This document shows positions 1-6,294 of a stretch of 6,294 nt of DNA, one piece after another. Numbering within the stretch: position 1 is the stretch's first letter; every line of letters begins with the position of its first letter. Origin of the DNA: Verrucomicrobiota bacterium (lineage in GTDB: Bacteria; Verrucomicrobiota; Verrucomicrobiia; Limisphaerales; UBA9464); the NCBI GenBank assembly GCA_947454295.1, contig CANGMO010000137.1, positions 1 to 6,294 on the forward strand. Reading direction: 5' to 3'. The notes beneath the pieces were generated by a model that made no database searches, was not told the origin of the DNA, and saw nothing but the letters and a program-made list of their open reading frames with translations. Position numbers and translations under genes: made by a program.

Positions 1-2646
1 CGGACGCGGTCGCGCGGCCGGTTGAAGGTGTTCCTCGGGATGTCGCCAGGCGTCGGCAAGACCTACGCCATGCTCAAGGCGGGGCGCCGGGAGCTGGATG
101 CTGGACGGGACGTGGTGATCGGGTACGTGGAATCGCACGGCCGCCGCGATACCGATTCGCTTGCGGAAGGCATTCCGACGCTGGAACGCCAGCGAACGGA
201 GCACCGCGGCATCAGCCTGTCGGAGTTGAATCTTGATGCGCTGCTTGCCCGGCGTCCGCAGTTGGCGCTGGTGGACGAGCTTGCCCACACCAACGCGCCG
301 GGCATGCGGCATCCCAAGCGGTATCAGGACGTCCTGGAGCTGCTCGACGCTGGCATCGACGTCTTCACCACGCTCAACGTGCAGCATGTGGAGAGCCGCG
401 CCGGAACCGTGCAGGAGATCACCGGGGCGCCGATTCAGGAGACGGTGCCGGATTCGGTGCTGGATGCGGCCGACATTGAATTGATTGATCTGCCGCCTGC
501 GGAACTGATTCGCCGTCTGCAGTCGGGCAAGGTCTACACGGGCGATCGGGCGGAGGCAGCGGCCCGCAGTTTCTTTCGTGAGGGCAATCTCATGGCCCTT
601 CGCGAACTCGCGCTGCGCGTTGCGGCGGAGCGGGCCGGCCAGGACACGCGCAACTTTCGCACGCTGCAGTCCATCGCCGAAGTGTGGAAGACCACCCCGC
701 GACTCCTGGTGGCGCTGAGTCCGAGTCCCACCTCGGAGGCCATGGCGCGATGGACGCGCCGCCTGTCCGACAGTCTTCAGGCACCGTGGCTTGCCGTGTA
801 CGTGGATGACGGCCGCTCGCTCGGAGATGCCGATCAACGCCGGCTTCAAAAGCATCTCACGCTGGCCCGGGAATTGGGCGCCGAGGTGATTGCCACGACG
901 GATCAGGATGTGGTGGGCGCCCTCCTGCGCATCGCCCGGCAGCACAACGTCACCCAGATCGTGGCCGGAAAACCAGGCGGACTTGTGCTTTGGGATCGTC
1001 TGCGCCGGGACTCTGTGCTGGGGCGCCTCATTCGGGAGAGTGGCAGCATTGACGTTCTTTGTGTCCGGGCCGCCACCCAAGCCGATGGGGAATCGGCGGC
1101 GGAAACGGTGTTGGCGGGGCTGAATCCTGGTCCGCTACAGCCCTACGGATGGGCCGCCGGCGCGGTGGCCGTGACGACACTATTGAACTTCGGACTGAGA
1201 CACTGGACGGGGTATTACGCGCTGTCGCTGATCTATCTGATCGCGGTGGTCGGACTGGCCCTGTTTGTCGGAAGGGGGCCTATCCTGCTGGCGGCCGCCC
1301 TGAGCGCGGTGCTGTGGGATTTCCTGTTTCTGCCGCCAACCTACACGCTGTACATCAACAGCGTTCAGGACGCGCTGATGTTTGGCGTGTTCTTCGTCGT
1401 GGCGCTGGCCATGGGACAGCTCACGGCGCGGCTGCGTGCTCAGCAGAACGCCGAGCGGGAGCGCGAGCGCCAGGCGACGGCGCTGTACCTGCTGACCCGG
1501 GAACTTGCCGAAGTGCGGGATCTGCCGCAGCTATTGGGGGTAGTCGTGCGTCAGGTGGGCGGCGTGTTCAATTCCGAAGTGGCGGTGATGCTTCCTGACC
1601 CGGATGCTGCATCCGATCCGATCGATGGCTCTGCGGCGGAGCTGGTGGCCTATCCATTCGGGACGCTGGCCGTGACCCCCAAGGAGGCGAGCGTCGCGGG
1701 CTGGGCATTTCGCAACGCCAGACCGGCCGGGTGGACCACCGATACGTTGCCCGGTTCCGAAGCGCTGTTTCTCCCGCTGGTCACCCCGGCCGGATGTCTT
1801 GGGGTGGTGGGATTGCGACCGGCGGGACGTCGCGAATTGACGCTCGCGCAGCGCACATTGCTGGAGAGTTTCATCCGGCAGATCGCGCTCGTTCTGGATC
1901 GGCAGCGATTGCGGGACACCGAGCAGCAGGCCCGTCTGATGGCGGAGTCGGAGCGGCTCGGAAAGACCCTCCTCAATTCGGTGTCGCATGAGTTGCGCAC
2001 TCCGCTCGCGGCGATCACCACGGCGGCGAGCGGCTTGATGGGACAGGGCGGATTGCCTGAGCCGGCCGCGCAGTGGACCCGCGAGATTCAGGAGGCGACC
2101 TCCCGGCTCAACCGACTGGTGCGAAACCTCCTTGATGTGGCACGCCTCGAGGCCGGACAGATTCGGGCGCGGTTTGACTGGTGCGATGTCGGCGACATCT
2201 GCCGCGCGGCGATCGCTTCGACGGAACCGCAGCTCCGCGGTCATGACGTGATGCTGCAGCTGGCGTCTGGGTTGCCCTGGGTGCGGGTGGACTTCGTGCT
2301 GATGGAACAGGTGCTTGTCAACCTGCTGGCCAACGCCGCCGCCCACACGCCGCCAGGAACCCGGGTGGCGCTATCGGTGGCGGTGGAGGGGAGCGAGGTC
2401 GTGTTGTCGGTTGCCGATTCCGGCCCGGGAATCCGGCCCACGGAGTTGCCGCGACTTTTTGACCGTTTCTACCGGGCGGCGGGGGCCACCCCGGGTGGAA
2501 CCGGGCTGGGATTGTCCATCGTGAAGGGATTCACCGAGGCGTGCGGCGGACGTGTGGAGGCGCGCAATCGACCTTCCGGCGGTGCGGAGTTTCGGGTGTT
2601 GCTGCCGCGCCGGGAGCCGCCGAAGATTCCTGGAGAAGCCGCGTGA
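1..2646 (+). CDS. kdpD: Sensor histidine kinase KdpD, 5'-partial
   Basis: Inner-membrane sensor kinase for potassium limitation or osmotic stress; it autophosphorylates and passes phosphate to KdpE. The frame is open to the left edge, so the TTG at 22 is probably an internal Leu; aligned to E. coli KdpD, about 17 residues are missing and 881 are present. Domains, numbered from the first codon in the window: KdpD N-terminal domain, about 8-217, with Walker A GMSPGVGKT (nt 37-63) and the DELAHTNAPG and HPKRYQD segments; USP domain, about 234-358; four hydrophobic membrane segments (DUF4118-type), about 384-472, followed by an Arg-rich stretch (RLRAQQNAERERER); GAF-like region, about 490-635; HisKA with phospho-acceptor His663 in SVSHELRTPL; HATPase with N778 (N box), D806 in DSGPGI and GGTGLGLS at 832-839. 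All key catalytic motifs are intact. It overlaps kdpE by 4 nt. The family call is secure; the sensing details are inferred from homologues. Confidence 0.97.
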   Translation, partial: RTRSRGRLKVFLGMSPGVGKTYAMLKAGRRELDAGRDVVIGYVESHGRRDTDSLAEGIPTLERQRTEHRGISLSELNLDALLARRPQLALVDELAHTNAPGMRHPKRYQDVLELLDAGIDVFTTLNVQHVESRAGTVQEITGAPIQETVPDSVLDAADIELIDLPPAELIRRLQSGKVYTGDRAEAAARSFFREGNLMALRELALRVAAERAGQDTRNFRTLQSIAEVWKTTPRLLVALSPSPTSEAMARWTRRLSDSLQAPWLAVYVDDGRSLGDADQRRLQKHLTLARELGAEVIATTDQDVVGALLRIARQHNVTQIVAGKPGGLVLWDRLRRDSVLGRLIRESGSIDVLCVRAATQADGESAAETVLAGLNPGPLQPYGWAAGAVAVTTLLNFGLRHWTGYYALSLIYLIAVVGLALFVGRGPILLAAALSAVLWDFLFLPPTYTLYINSVQDALMFGVFFVVALAMGQLTARLRAQQNAERERERQATALYLLTRELAEVRDLPQLLGVVVRQVGGVFNSEVAVMLPDPDAASDPIDGSAAELVAYPFGTLAVTPKEASVAGWAFRNARPAGWTTDTLPGSEALFLPLVTPAGCLGVVGLRPAGRRELTLAQRTLLESFIRQIALVLDRQRLRDTEQQARLMAESERLGKTLLNSVSHELRTPLAAITTAASGLMGQGGLPEPAAQWTREIQEATSRLNRLVRNLLDVARLEAGQIRARFDWCDVGDICRAAIASTEPQLRGHDVMLQLASGLPWVRVDFVLMEQVLVNLLANAAAHTPPGTRVALSVAVEGSEVVLSVADSGPGIRPTELPRLFDRFYRAAGATPGGTGLGLSIVKGFTEACGGRVEARNRPSGGAEFRVLLPRREPPKIPGEAA
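2632..2635 (+). promoter_or_regulatory. Ribosome binding site of kdpE
   Basis: A GGAG core lies inside the last codons of kdpD, 7 nt before the GTG at 2643. It supports that GTG as the kdpE start and suggests translational coupling of the two genes. Confidence 0.6.
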
Positions 2647-3344
2647 ACTCCCCATCGACCCAGGAAACGAAGCGGGTGCTGGTCATTGATGACGAGCCCC
2701 AGATTCAGCGCCTGCTCCGCCTGTCCTTGGAGGGGGCTGGATACCGGGTTGAGGTTGCGGGGCAGGGACGTCTCGGCCTGACCCTGGCGGCGCAATGGCG
2801 TCCAGAGTTGGTGCTCCTCGACCTCGGGCTGCCGGATCTCCCGGGCGCCGAGGTGCTGGCCCAGCTGCGCGGGTGGACCCAGGTGCCGGTGATCATTCTC
2901 ACCGCGCTCGATGCGGAATCTGAAAAGATCGCGGCGCTGGATGCCGGTGCCGACGACTACGTGACCAAGCCGTTCAACACCGGAGAGCTCCTCGCCCGGG
3001 TGCGGGTGGCGCTTCGTCATGCGGGGCCAGTTCATGAAACCCCGGTCTTTCAGGCCGGCGGCCTGGTGGTGGATCTGGCGAGCCTGCGCGTGACCCGGGA
3101 TGGAAAGGACGTCTCATTGACCGCCACGGAGTTCAACCTGCTCCGCCTGTTTGTCCGCCATGCCGGCAAGGTGCTGACCCATCGCACCCTTCTGCGCGAG
3201 GTGTGGGGGCCCCAATCGGAATCGCAGACGCACTACCTGCGGGTGTATGTCGCGCGCCTTCGCGAGAAACTGGAGCGTCACCCGGATCAGCCGGAACTGT
3301 TCCTCACCGAGCCGGGAATTGGATATCGATTCAAGGCGGGGTGA
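2643..3344 (+). CDS. kdpE: Response regulator KdpE (OmpR/PhoB family)
   Basis: DNA-binding response regulator, 233 aa (E. coli KdpE is 225), phosphorylated by KdpD and expected to activate the kdpFABC potassium-pump operon. The receiver domain spans about residues 10-125: acidic pair D16/D17 in VLVIDDE, phospho-acceptor D60 in LLDLGLPDLPG, T87 in IILTALD, and K109 in DYVTKPF. The C-terminal winged helix, about 135-231, has the family pattern LTATEFNLLRLFVRHAGKVLTHRTLLREVWG and ends HYLRVYVARLREKLE...GIGYRF. The start chosen is GTG at 2643: its ATGA-like GTGA overlaps the kdpD stop, GGAG sits 7 nt upstream, and the receiver fold begins 10 residues later. The frame is open upstream to 2541, but that stretch lies in kdpD coding sequence and does not resemble a receiver domain. 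Pairing with KdpD makes KdpE much likelier than another OmpR-family regulator. Confidence 0.95.
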   Translation: MNSPSTQETKRVLVIDDEPQIQRLLRLSLEGAGYRVEVAGQGRLGLTLAAQWRPELVLLDLGLPDLPGAEVLAQLRGWTQVPVIILTALDAESEKIAALDAGADDYVTKPFNTGELLARVRVALRHAGPVHETPVFQAGGLVVDLASLRVTRDGKDVSLTATEFNLLRLFVRHAGKVLTHRTLLREVWGPQSESQTHYLRVYVARLREKLERHPDQPELFLTEPGIGYRFKAG

Positions 3345-3570
3345 GTCGAGAGACCTGCGGCTACCCGTTCTCGAGAGACACTGGACGCTTGCCCGCCGGT
3401 TCGGAGTTCCGCCTTCAGGAGGTCCCTTTCGTCCCGATAGGCAAACTCGCGGAGAAACCCGAACGCCCGCTGTCAGATTGCCCCGCGACAACTTCCACTC
3501 GGGCACGCCGCCTGAAGGCGGGACTCCGAACCGGCGGGACCAGGATTGGGGGAGGTGCCCGAATGAGTGA
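3345..3570. other. Convergent intergenic region between kdpE and the redox gene
   Basis: 226 bp between two converging stop codons. I see no convincing gene. The open frames crossing it on both strands are built from the arms of the inverted repeat and run on from other genes in the wrong frame. It holds the large inverted repeat at 3392-3538 and a 9-bp direct repeat (tcgagagac) at 3346-3354 and 3371-3379. There is no T-rich intrinsic terminator for kdpE; the inverted repeat is the only strong structure that could end transcription from either side. Confidence 0.75.
3392..3538. repeat. Large imperfect inverted repeat, REP/MITE-like element
   Basis: Left arm 3392-3422 pairs with right arm 3508-3538: of 31 positions, 29 are Watson-Crick, one is G-T (3408/3522) and one is A-G (3420/3510). 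The intervening part is 85 nt. The right arm also contains a short hairpin of its own, ccgcc-TGAA-ggcgg (3508-3521), and the left arm an imperfect version of it. Inside the spacer, 3447-3452 (tcgcgg) pairs with 3483-3488 (ccgcga), so a longer cruciform or stem is possible. No obvious target-site duplication flanks the arms and no transposase is nearby. I read it as a mobile or dispersed palindromic element, possibly also working as a bidirectional terminator between the convergent genes. The pairing is seen directly; the class is inferred. Confidence 0.75.
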
Positions 3571-5451
3571 CTACTTCGCCGCGCGCTCGGTCGGGACATC
3601 GGCGACGGTCATGAAGCCCATGAACATCTCCTCCCAGCTTTGCAGACCCCAGCGAACCGTCTTGGTGGGATCCGGATTGCTGGCATTGCGCTTGGAGTTG
3701 TCGTGGCTGCCGCTGCAATAAATCCAGGTGCCGGCGGGAATGCGCTTGGGTTCCTTCAAGCGGTAGCTGGTCTGCCAGTTGAAGTCGTAGTTCGGAACCG
3801 ACAGCAGCGTTTCGCGCCGTCCATCCGGGTACAAGGCTTGGTACTTGAAGGTGGATCCGCGCAAATGCATGTGCGGGCTCAGCTCGTACAGCAGCACGTC
3901 GCGCGTGAAACAGTAGTGGCTCACGTGCTCGGCATTGGCGTCTCCAGGGGGAATCTCGAAATCGCGCGTCTCGCTCACACGAACCTCCAGCTGGTGGGAT
4001 GGCTTGGATTTCGCGAGATACAGGCCCATTTCGCTCTGGTCGGTCTCCGGCTTGCCGTTCGTGGTGTAGTGGACCTCGAAATTGAACCGCGATCCCTTGG
4101 GCACAAACATGCCGGTGTCGGCCGGGAACTCCGCCTGGGCGAGTCCAGGCACCCAGGTGGTGAACAGGTACGAATCCTTCGGCATCTCCGAGTAGCCCTT
4201 CGGATACTGCACGCGGACAATAATGTGATGCACCACCTTCGGGTTTTCGGCACGCACCACCGCGGCACGGAGCCAGGCGTCCTCGGGCATGACGAAGGCG
4301 CTGTCGATGTAGCGATACCGCACGGTCCCCGTGGCCGGGATCTCCTCGCGCTGGGGCAGGGGAACCACGAAATCGGGTTGCCCCAGTTCCCAGGTGGCCG
4401 CCTTGGGACGCTCCACCGCCAGTGGATCCTCACCCTCACCCCGCGGGCAGCCCTGATGAATCCAGTCCAGCATTTGATGCAGTTCGGCCGTCGAGAGCGA
4501 CCGATCGTTGGCAAAGTGGCCGGCGCGGGGATCCGCATGCCACGGCGGCATGCGACGATCCATGAGTACCTCCTCAATCATCGCCGACCAGCCCTTCACC
4601 TTGGCGTGATTCGACATCGAGAAGGGGCCGATCTGCCCAGGGCTGTGGCAGCCCACGCAGTTCTTCTGCAGCATCGGGGCAATGACCTCGCGGTAGGAAA
4701 CCGGAGCCGTGGCGGACTCGACTTCGAACCGGATCGGGCAGCCTTCCGCCTCGGTCTTGGGGACCGAAACCGCCCGGCCGCTGAGAAACTCCGTCAGCGC
4801 GGTGATCAGGTACGGATGCGCAGCCTTCGCCTTTCCTGCTTGGTCGAGCGGCACGTCGTCGATGGCGCCCCGATAGACAATCTTCAGTTCCTTGGGGTCG
4901 ATCACCACGACTTCGCCCGAGGTGGTGACACCCAGGCGCCGGGCGACCAACTGCTGTTCGTCGCGCAGTACCGGAATTGATCCGACGGCGGAGCGCAGCA
5001 CCTCCATGCGCAGCGTTTCGGCATCGATCTTTGAGGTGTCAGGGATCGGGCCGTTCTTGCGACCACCGGCCATCATCATCAAAAGCGCATCGCTCGGATC
5101 CTCCTTGGTGGAGGCGTTCACCAGCCAGATGTCCACCCCTTGTTCCGCCGCCTGGCGCTGGGCCGATCGAATCTTGCCCAGAGAGGCGCGGAGCCGGTTG
5201 CAGTTGAAGCTGGTGAAGAACAGCACCACCGCCTTTGCCTCGGTACGGCGCAGCTCGTGGTATTTGCCCCGGTAGTCGAGCAGGCTGAAATTCACGACGG
5301 AATCAGCCGCGGTCGCGGCGGTGGCGGCAATCCGCGGTGCGCGCTCGGGGGAGGCGGCGGAGTCCGCGGCCAGGGCGGAAAGACACAGGGCCAGGGCCGC
5401 GGCAATCAGGGGGCGGCGCGACGATCGGATCGAATGGGGCGCTGGGTTCAT
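3571..5451 (-). CDS. Exported thioredoxin-like / cytochrome c / copper type II monooxygenase-like protein
   Basis: 626 aa from ATG at 5451; ATG at 5469 would add MQQPSE, and neither start has a well-spaced ribosome site. Residues 1-28 form a signal peptide (SRRPLIAAALALCLSALA, AxA cleavage near 28). Residues about 50-230 resemble a redoxin/thioredoxin fold, but the active-site region is TSFNCNRL with a single Cys84, so it lacks CXXC. Residues about 250-340 are a cytochrome c-type domain: heme motif CVGCH at 265-269, possible axial Met301 in RRMPPWH. Residues about 365-620 resemble the PHM/DBH copper domains: HH at 408-409, H461 in FEVHYTT, HMH at 527-529 in SPHMHLRG, and a Met-rich end (EEMFMGFM, M609) that may supply the CuB Met. 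Predicted periplasmic; substrate unknown. It follows the permease by 71 nt on the same strand, with a possible terminator between. Domain calls are solid for heme and copper motifs, moderate for the redoxin fold; enzymatic activity is inferred only. Confidence 0.88.
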   Translation of the reverse strand: MNPAPHSIRSSRRPLIAAALALCLSALAADSAASPERAPRIAATAATAADSVVNFSLLDYRGKYHELRRTEAKAVVLFFTSFNCNRLRASLGKIRSAQRQAAEQGVDIWLVNASTKEDPSDALLMMMAGGRKNGPIPDTSKIDAETLRMEVLRSAVGSIPVLRDEQQLVARRLGVTTSGEVVVIDPKELKIVYRGAIDDVPLDQAGKAKAAHPYLITALTEFLSGRAVSVPKTEAEGCPIRFEVESATAPVSYREVIAPMLQKNCVGCHSPGQIGPFSMSNHAKVKGWSAMIEEVLMDRRMPPWHADPRAGHFANDRSLSTAELHQMLDWIHQGCPRGEGEDPLAVERPKAATWELGQPDFVVPLPQREEIPATGTVRYRYIDSAFVMPEDAWLRAAVVRAENPKVVHHIIVRVQYPKGYSEMPKDSYLFTTWVPGLAQAEFPADTGMFVPKGSRFNFEVHYTTNGKPETDQSEMGLYLAKSKPSHQLEVRVSETRDFEIPPGDANAEHVSHYCFTRDVLLYELSPHMHLRGSTFKYQALYPDGRRETLLSVPNYDFNWQTSYRLKEPKRIPAGTWIYCSGSHDNSKRNASNPDPTKTVRWGLQSWEEMFMGFMTVADVPTERAAK

Positions 5452-5500
5452 TTCTGAGGGCTGTTGCATCTCCGAAGCGCGGCCGGTTGGCCAGCCGAAA

Positions 5501-5518
5501 GCGTGGTGGGCACCACGC
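5501..5518 (-). terminator. Possible weak intrinsic terminator after the permease gene
   Basis: Read on the minus strand, a perfect GC-rich palindrome GCGTGGTG-CC-CACCACGC begins 4 nt after the permease stop codon and is followed by TTTC. It probably folds as a 7-bp stem with a 4-nt loop. The T tract is only three bases, so termination may be partial. It lies in the 71-bp gap before the redox/copper gene and could either separate the two transcripts or attenuate read-through. Confidence 0.4.
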
Positions 5519-5522
5519 CGGG

Positions 5523-6294
5523 TCAATCGCGTCCGGTCCCGGGGGTGCCGCGATGCTTGAGGCGGTCGAGCAGCACCGCCCCGAGAATGACCGCGCCCAG
5601 CACCACCTTTTGCGTGTAGCTTTCCACGCCGATCAGATTCATGCCGTTGTTGATCACGGCGATGATCCAAGCGCCGATCAGCGTTCCGCCGACCGTGCCC
5701 TCGCCCCCGGCAAGCCGCGCGCCGCCCACCACGACTGCTGCAATCGCGTAGAGTTCGTAGTTGGCGCCGTAGGTGGGCGCGCCGCTTTTGAGCTGCGAGG
5801 CGAGCACGATGCCTCCGAGCCCCGCGAGGCCCGCCGATGCAGCATAGGCAAAGACGTGGACCTTTCCCACCGGCACGCCGGACAGCCGGGCCGCCTGCTC
5901 GTTGCCACCCACGGCGTACAAATGGCGTCCGAGTCGGGTGCGGGTGAGCATCACGTGGGCGGCCCCGTAAACCAGCGCGGTGAGCAGCACGGCGTGGGGC
6001 AGGCCCAGCAACCCGGTGCCGCGCCCCAGCCACGTGGCGGTGTCGGGCAGTTCGTAGATCGACTGCCCCTTGGCCAATAGGAAGGCGAATCCGCTGGTGG
6101 CCTGCATGACAGCGAGCGTGGAGATGAAGGCGGGGAGGCGGAACGCCACGCGGAGCCAGCCGGAGAGGGCGCCCACGAGGATGCAGGGAACGATGCCCGC
6201 GGCTGCGGCAATCAGTAGTCCCACCGGAGTCGCCTGCGTGCCGCCAAGGTGATCGCGCACCAGTCGCGTGGACACGACCGCGGCGAGCGCCACC
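5523..6294 (-). CDS. Sugar ABC transporter permease (RbsC/XylH type), 5'-partial
   Basis: Membrane-spanning subunit of a ribose/xylose-class ABC importer (BPD_transp_2 family). About 257 residues are present; the frame is open to the right edge, so the GTG at 6293 is probably an internal Val and, judged by RbsC (about 320 aa), some 60-70 N-terminal residues are missing. Several long hydrophobic segments are visible, including VGLLIAAAAGIVPCILVGALSG and LLTALVYGAAHVML. Diagnostic features are LPAFISTLAVM, the cytoplasmic loop TRLGRHLYAVGGNEQAARLSGVPV that contacts the ATPase, the segment AIAAVVVGGARLAGGEGTVGGTLIGAWIIAVINNGMNLIGV, and the C-terminal VVLGAVILGAVLLDRLKHR. The ATP-binding and periplasmic sugar-binding subunits are not in the window and are expected to the right. 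The exact sugar cannot be told from the permease alone. Confidence 0.93.
   Translation of the reverse strand, partial: VALAAVVSTRLVRDHLGGTQATPVGLLIAAAAGIVPCILVGALSGWLRVAFRLPAFISTLAVMQATSGFAFLLAKGQSIYELPDTATWLGRGTGLLGLPHAVLLTALVYGAAHVMLTRTRLGRHLYAVGGNEQAARLSGVPVGKVHVFAYAASAGLAGLGGIVLASQLKSGAPTYGANYELYAIAAVVVGGARLAGGEGTVGGTLIGAWIIAVINNGMNLIGVESYTQKVVLGAVILGAVLLDRLKHRGTPGTGRD

Noticed and set aside
1531..2346. 271-codon open frame on the minus strand
   Set aside because: Antisense to the GAF and kinase part of kdpD; Arg/Gln/His-rich composition typical of a shadow frame.
2541..2642. N-terminal extension of KdpE
   Set aside because: These 34 codons lie in the kdpD catalytic domain in another frame, have no receiver-domain similarity, and the GTG at 2643 has a good ribosome site and a stop/start overlap.
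3114..3599. 161-codon minus-strand open frame across the intergenic region
   Set aside because: It runs antisense to kdpE and through the inverted repeat; its distinctive peptides are translations of the repeat arms.
3640..4980. 446-codon open frame on the plus strand
   Set aside because: Entirely antisense to the redox/copper gene, His/Arg/Gly-rich with no recognisable motif, while the opposite strand has the heme and copper motifs.
5382..5385. Lipoprotein signal at Cys23 of the redox protein
   Set aside because: The residues before it are L-A-L, so the -1 position is Leu rather than Gly/Ala/Ser, and the Cys lies inside the hydrophobic core with a normal AxA site following.
3571..6033. A single 820-residue minus-strand protein joining the redox protein to sequence overlapping the permease
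   Set aside because: The frame is open only because of high GC content. Its first ~190 residues are Arg/Gly/Ala-rich, overlap the well-supported permease gene in another frame, and precede a clear signal peptide that marks the true start near 5451-5469.

Overview
This is a GC-rich bacterial window with four protein genes in two converging blocks. The plus strand carries the end of a potassium-responsive two-component system: kdpD, which enters from the left edge, then kdpE. The minus strand carries a sugar-type ABC transporter permease that enters from the right edge, followed by a secreted multidomain protein (thioredoxin-like fold, cytochrome c, and a type II copper monooxygenase-like region). 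The blocks converge on a 226-bp intergenic region holding a large near-perfect inverted repeat.

Organism: a verrucomicrobial or related (Planctomycetes or Acidobacteria-like) genome is my best guess. It rests on the base composition, on the redoxin/cytochrome c/copper-monooxygenase protein type, which I associate with those phyla, and on the inverted repeat, whose translated arms (GVPPSGG, PPEGGTPNR) resemble dispersed repeats I recall from Verrucomicrobia. There is no rRNA or other marker, so this is inference.

Layout: kdpD occupies 1-2646 and lacks about its first 17 codons by comparison with E. coli KdpD. kdpE (2643-3344) overlaps it by GTGA and is translationally coupled. The region 3345-3570 is non-coding and contains the inverted repeat (3392-3422 / 3508-3538). 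The multidomain redox protein is at 5451-3571 on the minus strand. A 71-bp gap with a small hairpin separates it from the permease (6294-5523, minus strand), which lacks its N-terminus.

How the genes work together: KdpD senses potassium or turgor stress at the inner membrane and phosphorylates KdpE, which would activate the high-affinity K+ ATPase genes kdpFABC. Those are not in the window and would be expected to the left. The permease belongs to a ribose/xylose-type ABC importer whose other subunits should lie to the right. The redox/copper protein is predicted to be exported and has no evident link to either system. I see no convincing new multigene system. The items most worth following up are the palindromic repeat, the domain fusion with a degenerate thioredoxin active site, and a c-di-AMP-type motif in the KdpD USP domain. 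No tRNA, rRNA, CRISPR array or transposase gene was seen.
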